Shown here: in pieces, positions 8,325-16,310 of the stretch
Layout: each line of letters begins with the position of its first letter
How positions within the stretch are numbered: the stretch's first letter is position 1
NCBI RefSeq assembly: GCF_001427585.1
Contig: NZ_LMGY01000012.1
Coordinates: 363,408 to 427,407 of the forward strand
DNA from: Pseudoxanthomonas sp. Root630
Lineage (GTDB): Bacteria > Pseudomonadota > Gammaproteobacteria > Xanthomonadales > Xanthomonadaceae
Direction of reading: 5' to 3'
Length of the DNA stretch: 64,000 nt
The notes under the pieces: model-generated
What the model was told of the DNA's origin: nothing
The model's database searches: none
What the model saw: the letters and a program-made list of their open reading frames with translations, nothing else
Made by a program: the position numbers and the translations under genes

Positions 8325-8729
8325 CTACGTTGCTTTTCCAGAATGTCCGACGCACTTGCAGGCGCCTCCGCAGCCGCTATTGGGTTGTGTCAGCGGGGAT
8401 GCTGACAATGCGGTCAGTTTTCCTTCGCGCCATGCCGCCAAAGCCTGTTCTGGAAGTAGAATGTCGGCAATAACTACCTGCACGCCAAGTTGCATTAGGC
8501 GTGCCTGAAGTTTCCGGCCAGCGCCAGCGGTGACAAGCACGCCCACATCGCGCAATGCTTCAGGGAGGTCCTCTCCACACGAGAAAAGTGTTTGCTCCTT
8601 GGCTACGGAACGTAGCTCCCATTCACTTTCAATGTGGAGTCCGACTTGTTTCACCATGAAGTAGCGGCAACGTCCGGCATGCGGCGTGATATGGCGCCGG
8701 TTCTGAGTGGTAAGTGCGATCATAACCAT
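8325..8729 (-). CDS. NifX/NafY-like dinitrogenase iron-molybdenum cofactor-binding domain protein
   Basis: 134 residues. The N-terminal MIALTTQNRRHITPHAGRCRYF and central GVLVTAGAGRKLQARLMQLGVQVVIA fit the small cofactor-carrier domain of NifX, NafY, NifB C-terminus and MTH1175-like proteins. The tail is cysteine-rich (SGCGGACKC). Start at 8729 or the second ATG at 8723; no strong ribosome site for either. No other nitrogen-fixation gene is present, so a role in nitrogenase assembly is not supported; this family also occurs in non-fixers. Wedged between cydB (10-base gap) and cydX (64 bases), it is probably cotranscribed with them. Confidence 0.75.
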   Translation of the reverse strand: MVMIALTTQNRRHITPHAGRCRYFMVKQVGLHIESEWELRSVAKEQTLFSCGEDLPEALRDVGVLVTAGAGRKLQARLMQLGVQVVIADILLPEQALAAWREGKLTALSASPLTQPNSGCGGACKCVGHSGKAT

Positions 8730-8739
8730 GGCGTTAGTG

Positions 8740-9885
8740 TCAGTACGCCGAATGTTCGTTTGCGCGGATGTCAGCCACAGTTACCTTGCCGCGCATTACA
8801 CGATAGGCCCAACTTGTGTAGAAGATGATGATTGGCATAAAGACCAGCGTGGCCCAGAACATCAAGGCCAGGGTCAGATGGCTCGAAGTGCTGTCCCATA
8901 TCGTCAGACTGGAGCGGGGATCGGACGAGGAGGGCATCACGAACGGAAACAATGCCGCGCCAGCGGTGCCGATCACGCCGACGATGGAGATGGATGATGC
9001 CGTGAAGGCGGCCAGCGTGCGGCCACTGCGCACTAGTGCAGCTGCGGCCAGTGCTCCCAGTATGCCCAGTGCAGGTAGTAGCCAGATCAATGGCTGCACT
9101 TCGTAGTTCTCCCACCAGGCATTGGCATCACGAACGACAATTTTGGCGAGCGGATCAGGCAAGGCGTCCGGCGCGAGCGAGCTCTGGATGCTGTAGCCTT
9201 CGATGCCGCCGAAGCGGAGCCACAGGCCGGCGGCGACAAAGGCCGACACCATCACCAATGCTGCTCCGATGGCGCCAGTAGTGGCGCGTCGCTGGACATC
9301 GCCGACGGTACGATGCGTCAAATACATGCCGCCATGCATGGTGATCATCGCGCTGGAAACGACGCCGACCAGCAGTGCGAAAGGATTGAGTAGTGCCCAG
9401 AAGCTACCGGTATAGGTCGGCATCAGCACGTCGTTGAAATGGAACGGGACGCCTTGGAACAGGTTGCCGAAAGCAACGCCGAAGATCAGGGGGGGCACCG
9501 CGCCCCCGACGAATAGGCCCCAGTCCCACGTCTTGCGCCACACGGGATGGGCGATCTTGCTGCGGTAATCGAAGCCGACCGGCCGGAAGAACAGTGCCCA
9601 CAGTACCGCCAGCATGGCCCAGTAGAAGCCTGAGAAAGCCGTCGCGTAGACCAATGGCCATGCGGCGAAGATGGCGCCGCCGCCGGTAATGAACCACACT
9701 TGGTTGCCGTCCCAGTGTGGACCCACAGTATTGATCACTACCCGTCGCTCTTCGTCGTTCTTGCCGACGAAAGGAAGTAGCGTGCCGACGCCCATGTCGT
9801 GGCCGTCCATGATGGCGAAGCCGATCAGCAGCACGCCGACCAAGATCCACCAGATGATTTTCAGGGTTGGGTAGTCGAAGATCAT
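8740..9885 (-). CDS. cydB: Cytochrome bd ubiquinol oxidase subunit II
   Basis: 381 residues from the ATG at 9885 (GAGGACC upstream), a typical CydB length. The family start [13 protein letters not shown] is followed by the hallmark [17 protein letters not shown], then [17 protein letters not shown] and [12 protein letters not shown]. About nine membrane helices. CydB pairs with CydA in the inner membrane to form the quinol oxidase that reduces oxygen to water with high affinity. It begins 10 bases after cydA ends, so the two are one operon. Confidence 0.97.
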   Translation of the reverse strand: MIFDYPTLKIIWWILVGVLLIGFAIMDGHDMGVGTLLPFVGKNDEERRVVINTVGPHWDGNQVWFITGGGAIFAAWPLVYATAFSGFYWAMLAVLWALFFRPVGFDYRSKIAHPVWRKTWDWGLFVGGAVPPLIFGVAFGNLFQGVPFHFNDVLMPTYTGSFWALLNPFALLVGVVSSAMITMHGGMYLTHRTVGDVQRRATTGAIGAALVMVSAFVAAGLWLRFGGIEGYSIQSSLAPDALPDPLAKIVVRDANAWWENYEVQPLIWLLPALGILGALAAAALVRSGRTLAAFTASSISIVGVIGTAGAALFPFVMPSSSDPRSSLTIWDSTSSHLTLALMFWATLVFMPIIIFYTSWAYRVMRGKVTVADIRANEHSAY

Positions 9886-9895
9886 CGATTGGTCC

Positions 9896-11464
9896 TCAGT
9901 GATGTGCCAAAGCATCGGTTACGTCGCGGTCGTAGCGACCTGTCCCAAGGCTGCCGGGCCCTTGCCGCGCAAACTTGACCATCAAGTACATTTCCACTGC
10001 CAGCAGAACGGTATAGAACCCGACGAAGCCGGCCAGCGAGCCGTAGAGGCTAGCCACGGTCAGGTTGGATACCGACATGTGCGTGGGAAGCACGCCATAG
10101 ATGGTCCAGGGCTGGCGTCCGTACTCGGCGACGAACCAGCCAAGTTCGCAGGCGATCCACGGTGCGGGCAGCATCCATAGAGCCCAATGCAGCAACCAGC
10201 GGCGCTCGGTGAAACGCCCCTTGACCGTCTGCCAGAAGGCCAGCGCGAATAGCACGAGCATCAAGAAGCCCAGCGCCACCATGAGGCGGAACGACCAGAA
10301 CATCGGCGCAACGCGAGGGATGGTGTCATCCACCACGCGCTCGATTAGTTGAGGCGTGACCTGCTCCAGGTCCTGCACATATTGCCTGACCAGAAGGCCA
10401 AACCCGAGGTCCGCCTTGTGCGACTCGAACTGTGATTTGGCTGTTGCGTCATCGCGGTTCGCCCGCAGGCGTTCCAGTGCATCGACAGCTTGCATGCCGT
10501 TGATGATGCGCTCGCGGTTGCGGGCCTTGATCTCCTTGATGCCGGGGATCGTCTGGTCCGAGCTTCGCGTGCCGATAAGGCCCAGAACCCACGGAATCTT
10601 GATCTCCCAATCATTGCGCTGCTGCTGTTCGTTGATGTCCGCCACCAGGGCGAGACCGGCGGGTGCAGGCTGGGTCTCCCACATGGCTTCCATGGCCGCT
10701 AGCTTGGTCTGCTGCGCTTCGCCGACCGTATAGCCGGACTCGTCACCCAGCACGATTACCGAAGCCGTGGCGGCTAGGCCGAACGCGGCAGCAACGCGGA
10801 AGCTGCGCTTGGCAAACTCAATATTGCGACCACGCAGCAGGTACCAGGCAGAGATCGATAGCACAAACATCGCGCCGGTCACATAGCCAGCAGATGCAGT
10901 ATGAACGAACTTGGCCTGAGCATCCGGATTGAAGACCACATCCCAGAAGCTGACCATCTCCATGCGCATGGTTTGGTAGCTGAACTCGGCACCGATGGGA
11001 TACTGCATCCAGCCGTTCGCCACCAGAATCCATAGGGCCGAGAGGTTGGTGCCTACAGCCATAAGTAGAGTGACCAGCAGGTGCTTGCCCTTGCTCAGGC
11101 GTTCCCAGCCAAAGAAGAACAGGCCGATGAACGTCGATTCCAGGAAGAACGCCATCAATCCTTCGATCGCCAGCGGAGCGCCGAAGATATCGCCGACGTA
11201 GTGGGAGTAGTAGGCCCAGTTGGTGCCGAACTGAAACTCCATGGTGATGCCGGTGGTGACACCCAGCGCGAAATTGATGCCGAACAGCTTGCCCCAGAAG
11301 CGGGTCATGTCCTTCCAGATGACGTTGCCGGTCATCACGTACACACTTTCCATGATCACCAGCATCCAGGTCAGGCCCAGCGTGAGAGGCACAAACAGGA
11401 AGTGGTACATGGCCGTGACGGCGAACTGCAGCCGCGAAAGTTCGACCAGGTGTTCCGATATCAC
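9896..11464 (-). CDS. cydA: Cytochrome bd ubiquinol oxidase subunit I
   Basis: 522 residues from the GTG at 11464, chosen because CGGAGGA stands 6-8 bases upstream and because the CydA family starts right at this [23 protein letters not shown] block; the open frame extends 70 codons further upstream without homology. Haem ligand regions are visible: the first-helix histidine in MYHFLFVPL, and the quinol-loop/helix region ending in [12 protein letters not shown]. The subunit carries haems b558, b595 and d and oxidises quinol at the periplasmic side. It is the first gene of cydA-cydB-nifX-like-cydX and sits behind a sigma-54-type promoter. Confidence 0.97.
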   Translation of the reverse strand: MISEHLVELSRLQFAVTAMYHFLFVPLTLGLTWMLVIMESVYVMTGNVIWKDMTRFWGKLFGINFALGVTTGITMEFQFGTNWAYYSHYVGDIFGAPLAIEGLMAFFLESTFIGLFFFGWERLSKGKHLLVTLLMAVGTNLSALWILVANGWMQYPIGAEFSYQTMRMEMVSFWDVVFNPDAQAKFVHTASAGYVTGAMFVLSISAWYLLRGRNIEFAKRSFRVAAAFGLAATASVIVLGDESGYTVGEAQQTKLAAMEAMWETQPAPAGLALVADINEQQQRNDWEIKIPWVLGLIGTRSSDQTIPGIKEIKARNRERIINGMQAVDALERLRANRDDATAKSQFESHKADLGFGLLVRQYVQDLEQVTPQLIERVVDDTIPRVAPMFWSFRLMVALGFLMLVLFALAFWQTVKGRFTERRWLLHWALWMLPAPWIACELGWFVAEYGRQPWTIYGVLPTHMSVSNLTVASLYGSLAGFVGFYTVLLAVEMYLMVKFARQGPGSLGTGRYDRDVTDALAHH

Positions 11465-11494
11465 GAAGAGTCCTCCGGTGCGTAATAGAAGGGT

Positions 11495-11529
11495 GGAGCG
11501 GATGCGCCGATTGGCGGCGCATCCGCTCC
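11495..11529 (-). promoter_or_regulatory. 15-bp perfect hairpin in the cydA leader
   Basis: GGAGCGGATGCGCCG (11495-11509) and CGGCGCATCCGCTCC (11515-11529) are exactly complementary around a 5-base loop. It lies about 30 bases before the cydA GTG and downstream of the predicted transcription start, so it would form in the cydA mRNA. It has no T-run on the cydA strand, so it is more likely an mRNA-stability or processing element than a terminator. Confidence 0.7.
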
Positions 11530-11565
11530 CGCGGGGCGTTGCAAGTCCGCCCAGCGGCTTTCTAA

Positions 11566-11583
11566 ACGCATGACCCGTGCCAA
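11566..11583 (-). promoter_or_regulatory. Sigma-54 (-24/-12) promoter of cydA
   Basis: On the minus strand the sequence reads TTGGCACGGGTCATGCGT. The GG and GC cores are separated by exactly 10 bases, and TGGCACG-N4-TGC fits the RpoN consensus except for one T at the -12 element. It lies about 100 bases before the cydA start, in the correct orientation, and the divergent neighbour is a sigma-54 activator. This combination makes the call stronger than the motif alone. Confidence 0.75.
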
Positions 11584-11656
11584 TCGAAGATGGCAGGGGC
11601 ACTCCTTGCTTATCAATGGGTTGTAATCCATCGGGCGCCGTCTGTGGCGCGGTTGC

Positions 11657-11693
11657 CGCCATTTGTGGCAGCATCGATGTGTCAGAAATGACA
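11657..11693. promoter_or_regulatory. Two spaced palindromes, candidate upstream activating sites
   Basis: TGTCAGAAATGACA (11680-11693) is a perfect palindrome with TGTCA arms around 4 bases. CGCCATTTGTGGCA (11657-11670) has the same TGNCA-N4-TGNCA layout with one arm mismatch, and their centres are 23 bp apart, about two helical turns. They lie 75-125 bases upstream of the -24/-12 element of cydA, where enhancer-binding activators usually bind, and just before the activator gene. Confidence 0.55.
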
Positions 11694-11720
11694 GTCGCGC
11701 CGCGCGAAGAGAGGTCCGAG

Positions 11721-13031
11721 ATGAAGTTGCCCCCGCTGCTGCTTTCCTATCTGGAAAGCCTTCCCGAACCGCACGTCCTGTTTGATCGGCAGTACCAGAT
11801 CGTGGCTGCCAACGCTGCCTATGCCGCCCTGTATGCGGGTGAAGCGCCGGTAGTGGGCCGTACCTGCCATCAGGTTTCCCACGGCTCGCCGATACCCTGT
11901 GACAAGGCGGGCGAGAGTTGCCCACTGGCGGCTGCCCTTGCCAGTGGGCAGCGCGAGCGTGCCGTACACCTGCACCACGTGCCTGGCGGGGAGGAGTACT
12001 TCAACGTTGAATTGACCCCGCTGCGAGGGGAGGGTTCGCGCAACGCCTATTTCCTGGAGAAGATGGAGCCACTGCGGATTTCCGGGCGACGGGGGGCGGA
12101 GCGCCACCTCGTCGGGCGTTCCGCGCCGTTCCGCGCCATGCTGGAACTGATCACGCGTGCCTGCGACGCAGAGGTAAACGTTTTGATCCAGGGTGAATCA
12201 GGCAGTGGAAAGGAGGTCGTCGCGCAGGCGCTGCATGATGCCAGTCCCAGACGCGCCCATCCGTTCGTGGTACTGGAATGCGCGAGCCTGTCCGAAACAT
12301 TGTTCGAGAGCGAGCTGTTCGGACATGAGCGCGGCGCCTTTACGGGTGCGCTAAGTACTAAGAAGGGACTTGTCGAGATCGCGCACGGAGGCACGCTGTT
12401 CCTGGACGAACTTGGTGATATCCCACTTGCGATGCAGGTCAAGCTGCTGCGGCTGATCGAAACGGGATGCTACCGCCGGGTGGGCAGTACCGAATTACGG
12501 TTGGCGGACGTGCGCATCGTCTCGGCGACCCATCGCGACCTGCGCGCCATGGTCGAGGCCGGCAGCTTCCGCCAAGATTTGTACTACCGAGTCAGCACCT
12601 TTCCCATTCGCGTTCCGCCACTACGCGAGCGCTTGGACGACCTTGAGGGGCTGGTCCGCAACCTGCTTCAGACGATGGAGATGGGGCGTCAGCTGACGCT
12701 GGCGCCATCTGCCCTCGACGTACTTCGCCGGCACGACTTTCCTGGCAATGTCCGGGAGCTACGCAACCTGCTCGAGCGCGCAGCGATCTTCTGCGATGGG
12801 ACCAAGATCTCCGAGCGTCATATCCAGAACGCCCTCGCGCTGACCGGCGACGTGGTGGTTCCCAGCGTGAAGCCGGCAGGCGTGGAAGCGCCAAAGAAGA
12901 CACTAAAGGCCATGCAGGCCGACTTGGTGAAGTCGGCAGCGCGCGCGCATACGGGGTCTCGCAAGGCTTTGGCGGAGCGGCTGGGAATCAGCGAGCGCAC
13001 GCTGTACAGGCGACTGCGGAGCAGCAATTAG
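11721..13031 (+). CDS. Sigma-54-dependent transcriptional activator with an N-terminal PAS-like sensor
   Basis: 436 residues from ATG 11721 (GAGAGGTC upstream); the ATG at 11688 would put the palindrome inside the gene. Residues ~10-115 are a PAS-like domain carrying three cysteines (C49, C60, C67 in TCHQ, IPCDKAGESCPL), a plausible redox or metal/cluster sensor. Residues ~128-365 are the AAA+ domain: Walker A GESGSGKE (158-165), the sigma-54 contact loop GAFTGA (205-210), and Walker B LFLDELGD. A Fis-type helix-turn-helix ends the protein (RKALAERLGISERTLYRRL). Divergent to cydA, whose promoter looks RpoN-dependent, so it is most likely the direct activator of the cytochrome bd operon. The stop codon overlaps the convergent LysR gene by 4 bases. 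Confidence 0.9.
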   Translation: MKLPPLLLSYLESLPEPHVLFDRQYQIVAANAAYAALYAGEAPVVGRTCHQVSHGSPIPCDKAGESCPLAAALASGQRERAVHLHHVPGGEEYFNVELTPLRGEGSRNAYFLEKMEPLRISGRRGAERHLVGRSAPFRAMLELITRACDAEVNVLIQGESGSGKEVVAQALHDASPRRAHPFVVLECASLSETLFESELFGHERGAFTGALSTKKGLVEIAHGGTLFLDELGDIPLAMQVKLLRLIETGCYRRVGSTELRLADVRIVSATHRDLRAMVEAGSFRQDLYYRVSTFPIRVPPLRERLDDLEGLVRNLLQTMEMGRQLTLAPSALDVLRRHDFPGNVRELRNLLERAAIFCDGTKISERHIQNALALTGDVVVPSVKPAGVEAPKKTLKAMQADLVKSAARAHTGSRKALAERLGISERTLYRRLRSSN

Positions 13032-14005
13032 TGCCCGCGCCGCCCAGGCTTTCGTCTGGCGTCAGCGTTTAGGGGTGGAGTCCACGGCCTGATGTGGTCG
13101 GATGCCCACGCGCGGATCAGTTCGCCCAGTTGCAGGAACGTGTCGGTGCGTGAGGAGTTCCGACGCCAACACAGTCCTATCGTGCGGGCGTTGGCCTCAT
13201 CGGCCAGTGGCCGCACCACCAGGTTGGTCTTCTGCAGGATGCCGCCCATGATGGCCAGATCGGGCAGGAAGGTCGCTCCCATGCCCTCGGCGACCATGGC
13301 GACCAGTGTGTGCAGGCTGGTCGAGGAGAAATTGGCTCGCTCGATCTCGGCTGCGCGCTGCAGGGCGGGAAGCGCATGGCTGTGCAGGCAATGGTCGTGC
13401 TCAAGCAGAAGAAGGTTCTGAGTGTCGAAATCGGCTTGTACGGCGACGGTGCATGACGCGTCGCCCGGTGCCGCGGACGTCGATGCATTGACGTAGCGAT
13501 AGGCGTCGTCGAACAGCATGAAGGTTTCCATGCCGGGGGTCTCGTAGGGAAAGGCCATCAGCACGAGATCCAGACGTCCCTCCGCCAGTTGGCCCAGCAG
13601 GTGTCGCGTCTTGTCCTCGCGCAGCGCCAAGCGCAGGCGCGGAAACCGTGCACCTAGGCGGCGAATCAGTTGAGGCAACAGGAACGGCCCGATGGTGGGA
13701 AGCACTCCCATTTCCAGCACACCCGACATTGGGCCGCCGTCGTCCTTCGAGATCGCAACGAGGGCTTCGGCATCGCGCAGCAGTAGGCGCGCCCGCGCGA
13801 CAAGTCGCCGGCCAGACGCGGTGATGACCACCGACCGTTTGGTCCGCTCTGCCACCTGCACGCCCAGCGCTTCTTCCAATTCACGGATACCCGCGCTCAG
13901 GGTGGACTGGGTGACGAAGCAAGACTCGGCGGCGCGACTGAAATTCCCTTGGTCATGCAGGGCGACCAGGTAGCGCAGATGGCGCAGGTTTGGCAGCGGA
14001 TTCAT
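13028..14005 (-). CDS. OxyR-like LysR-family regulator
   Basis: 325 residues from the ATG at 14005 (an in-frame ATG at 14029 is possible). Residues 1-65 form the LysR helix-turn-helix (HLRYLVALHDQGNFSRAAESCFVTQSTLS), and the rest is an OxyR-type effector domain. The segment LLLEHDHCLHSHAL aligns with the peroxide-sensing loop of OxyR and keeps the first, peroxidatic cysteine, but the position nine residues on, where OxyR has its resolving cysteine, is leucine. Divergent from the persulfide-dioxygenase-like gene by about 140 bases, so it probably controls that unit. The sensing chemistry is inferred. Confidence 0.88.
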   Translation of the reverse strand: MNPLPNLRHLRYLVALHDQGNFSRAAESCFVTQSTLSAGIRELEEALGVQVAERTKRSVVITASGRRLVARARLLLRDAEALVAISKDDGGPMSGVLEMGVLPTIGPFLLPQLIRRLGARFPRLRLALREDKTRHLLGQLAEGRLDLVLMAFPYETPGMETFMLFDDAYRYVNASTSAAPGDASCTVAVQADFDTQNLLLLEHDHCLHSHALPALQRAAEIERANFSSTSLHTLVAMVAEGMGATFLPDLAIMGGILQKTNLVVRPLADEANARTIGLCWRRNSSRTDTFLQLGELIRAWASDHIRPWTPPLNADARRKPGRRGH

Positions 14006-14146
14006 CGGAGTGTCCAGAGGGCCCGTCAAACGGGCGACTTATCGATATAGGCGATTGCAGAAACTATTTTAATTCGTTTCCCTCGACTTTTCCTTGGCAA
14101 TAAGGTGGCTCCACGCGCAGGAAACGCCTGCCGGAGGAGTCGATGA

Positions 14147-15040
14147 ATGATCTCTACGAACCTTCCCCTGCTTTCGGACAGTCGTCCCGAGGTCACTGCG
14201 TTCTTCGATGCGACGACCAACACCATCAGTTATGTCGTCCGGGCGCCCTCCAGCCGGGCCTGCGCCATCGTCGATTCGGTGATGGACATCGACTACGCCG
14301 CCGGCCGGATCTCGTTCGAGCATGCTGACCGCATCATCGACTACGTCCGTGAGCACGGCCTCGAGACGGAGTGGCATATCGAGACCCACGTCCACGCCGA
14401 TCACCTATCCGCTGCGCCATACCTGCAGCAGAAGCTGGGCGGAAAAATCGGCATCGGCGAGCGCATCGTCCAGGTGCAGGACACGTTCGGCAAGGTGTTC
14501 AACGAAGGCACCGAGTTTCGCCGCGATGGGAGCCAGTTCGATCGCCTGTTCGCCGACGGCGACCGCTACCGCATCGGCTCGATGGAGGCGTTCGCGATGC
14601 ATACACCCGGCCATACGCCGGCCTGTATGACACACGTGATGGGCGATGCCGCCTTCGTCGGCGACACGCTGTTCATGCCCGACGGCGGCACGGCGCGCGC
14701 TGACTTCCCGGGTGGCGACGCCCGCACGCTCTACCGCTCGACCAGGCGCATTCTCGAACTGCCCGACCACACGCGCTTGTTCATGTGTCACGACTACGGC
14801 CCAGGGGGGCGCGAGATTCGCTGGGAGACCACCGTCGCCGAGCAGCGCGCGAGCAACATTCACGTTCGCGACGGCGCTGGCGAGGGCGCGTTCGTGCGGA
14901 TGCGTACCGAACGCGATGCTTCGCTGTCGATGCCGCGGCTGATCCTGCCCTCGCTGCAAGTGAACATGCGCGCCGGCCACCTGCCGCCGGCCGACGACGA
15001 GGGCCGGCGCTTCCTGAAAGTGCCGATCGACGCGCTGTAG
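14147..15040 (+). CDS. Metallo-beta-lactamase-fold hydrolase, persulfide dioxygenase-like (Blh/ETHE1 group)
   Basis: 297 residues; GGAGGAG lies 7 bases before ATG 14147, which decides it over the ATG at 14143 in another frame. The metal site is visible: THVHADHLSA, then HTPGHTPACMTH, GDTLFMPDGGTARADFPGGD and CHDYGP. The iron-binding His/Asp set and the GTARADFPGGDA block are typical of ETHE1-like persulfide dioxygenases and the Blh protein of bigR operons, which oxidise glutathione persulfide to sulfite. It heads a plus-strand run with peroxiredoxin, DUF442 and a TauE/SafE exporter, consistent with sulfite production followed by export. Confidence 0.85.
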   Translation: MISTNLPLLSDSRPEVTAFFDATTNTISYVVRAPSSRACAIVDSVMDIDYAAGRISFEHADRIIDYVREHGLETEWHIETHVHADHLSAAPYLQQKLGGKIGIGERIVQVQDTFGKVFNEGTEFRRDGSQFDRLFADGDRYRIGSMEAFAMHTPGHTPACMTHVMGDAAFVGDTLFMPDGGTARADFPGGDARTLYRSTRRILELPDHTRLFMCHDYGPGGREIRWETTVAEQRASNIHVRDGAGEGAFVRMRTERDASLSMPRLILPSLQVNMRAGHLPPADDEGRRFLKVPIDAL

Positions 15041-15131
15041 TCCCACGTTCCCGCGCCAGCGGGGCCGTCATCTCTCTGCCTGGCCTCGTCGGCACCTTCC
15101 CCGCCCCAAACCACAACACAGGAGCATTTTC

Positions 15132-15875
15132 ATGAGCTGCACCGATTCCGATCCAAAGGTCGTCGCCGCCGCGACAGCGGCCACCACCCTGGCCCCCCTT
15201 GCACCCGCGGTCGCCCCGGTCGTCCCCGTCCCCGTCCCAGTCCCTGTCGTAATGCCGCGGATCAACGAACCCGCGCCGGCGTTCAATGCGCAGACCACGC
15301 ATGGCCCGCGCTCGAACGAGGACTACAAGGGCAAATGGCTGGTGCTGTTCTCGCACCCTGCCGACTTCACTCCGGTCTGCACCACCGAGTTCACGGCCTT
15401 CGCCCGTGCCGCCGGCGAGTTCGCCACACTCAACACCGAACTGCTCGGCCTATCGATTGACTCGGTGTTCTCGCATCTGGCTTGGGTGCAGAACATCAAG
15501 GAGAAGTTCGGCATCGAGATCCCGTTCCCGATCATCGAGGACTTGTCGATGAATGTGGCCCGCGCCTACGGCATGATCCATCCCGGCGCCGCGGATACCT
15601 CGGCGGTACGCGCGACCTTCATCATCGACGACCAGGGCATCCTGCGTGCGATGGTCTACTACCCGATGACCAACGGCCGCTCGGTGGCCGAGATCCTGCG
15701 CCTGGTGAAGGGCCTGCAATACAGCTTCGCCAATGGCGTCGCTACGCCCGAAGGCTGGCAGCCCGGTGAGAAGGTGCTGCTGGGCGCACCCAAGACGGTC
15801 AAGGAACTGGAAGCCCGCAGTGGGCAGGATCTGGAGACGACCGACTGGTACTTCTCGATGAAGCCCGCGATCTAA
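15132..15875 (+). CDS. Peroxiredoxin (Prx6/1-Cys type) with a low-complexity N-terminal extension
   Basis: 247 residues; ACAGGAGC precedes the ATG. Residues ~43-247 are a full peroxiredoxin: SHPADFTPVCTTEF with peroxidatic C83, and the family C-terminal part EGWQPGEKVLL and DWYFSMKP. It would reduce hydroperoxides or per-sulfur species. Unlike most members, which begin near PRINEPAPAF, this one has about 40 extra residues rich in Ala, Val and Pro, including a VPVPVPVPVV run encoded by near-repeats of GTCCCC. The extension has no hydrophobic signal peptide character I would trust. Located 91 bases after the persulfide dioxygenase gene. Confidence 0.9.
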   Translation: MSCTDSDPKVVAAATAATTLAPLAPAVAPVVPVPVPVPVVMPRINEPAPAFNAQTTHGPRSNEDYKGKWLVLFSHPADFTPVCTTEFTAFARAAGEFATLNTELLGLSIDSVFSHLAWVQNIKEKFGIEIPFPIIEDLSMNVARAYGMIHPGAADTSAVRATFIIDDQGILRAMVYYPMTNGRSVAEILRLVKGLQYSFANGVATPEGWQPGEKVLLGAPKTVKELEARSGQDLETTDWYFSMKPAI

Positions 15876-15888
15876 TCCCCCCGCCGGC

Positions 15889-15917
15889 GACGGCACCGGC
15901 CTTGTGCCGGTGCCGTC
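15889..15917 (+). terminator. Hairpin after the peroxiredoxin gene
   Basis: GACGGCACCGGC (15889-15900) and GCCGGTGCCGTC (15906-15917) are perfectly complementary around a 5-base loop. The downstream bases GTTCCGTTCC have only a weak T content, so this may attenuate instead of fully terminating before the DUF442 and TauE genes. Confidence 0.55.
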
Positions 15918-15963
15918 GTTCCGTTCCGTCCCCTATCTTCCCGACAGGAAAAAGCCGGAAGAC

Positions 15964-16305
15964 ATGTCCATGCCCGCCATCACCGCCCTTTCGGACCGTT
16001 ACCATGTCTGTCCGCAACTTGATCCAAGTGATGTCGCCGACATCGCTGCGCTGGGCTATGCCGTGCTGGTGTGCATGCGGCCCGATGACGAGGCGTCGGG
16101 ACAGCCGCGTTGGAAGCAGGTGGAAGCGCAGGCGCACCGGCACGGCCTGACGTTCCACTTCATCCCGACACGCTCGGGCGCAGTGATGCCGGAACAGGTG
16201 GAACGCCTGCGCGAGGTGCTGGAACAGGCCGAGGGCCTGGTGCTGTCGTACTGTGCGTCGGGCAATCGCTGCACGCTGGCCTGGCGCATGGCCGTGGAGG
16301 CTTGA
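15964..16305 (+). CDS. DUF442 (TIGR01244) phosphatase-like protein, sulfur-oxidation associated
   Basis: 113 residues from ATG 15964; the upstream in-frame start at 15904 lies inside the hairpin, so I reject it. The protein has the small dual-specificity-phosphatase-like fold of DUF442, with the loop CASGNR (C97...R102), a Cx4R variant of the usual Cx5R phosphate-binding signature. In bigR-type operons this domain is often fused to the Blh hydrolase or to a rhodanese; here it stands alone. It ends 5 bases before the exporter gene. Probable role in persulfide/sulfur handling, not demonstrated. Confidence 0.8.
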   Translation: MSMPAITALSDRYHVCPQLDPSDVADIAALGYAVLVCMRPDDEASGQPRWKQVEAQAHRHGLTFHFIPTRSGAVMPEQVERLREVLEQAEGLVLSYCASGNRCTLAWRMAVEA

Positions 16306-16310
16306 GCGCG

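Noticed and set aside
8325..8729. Nitrogen fixation function for the NifX-like gene
   Set aside because: No nif genes in the window and the gene is inside a cytochrome bd operon; only the domain family is kept in the call.
11577..11720. Longer N-terminus of the sigma-54 activator
   Set aside because: The upstream part overlaps the cydA promoter and the palindromes and has no PAS-like sequence; the start at 11721 has a ribosome site.
15904..15963. Upstream start for the DUF442 protein
   Set aside because: It would lie inside the 15889-15917 hairpin and adds residues not seen in the family; the ATG at 15964 fits better.
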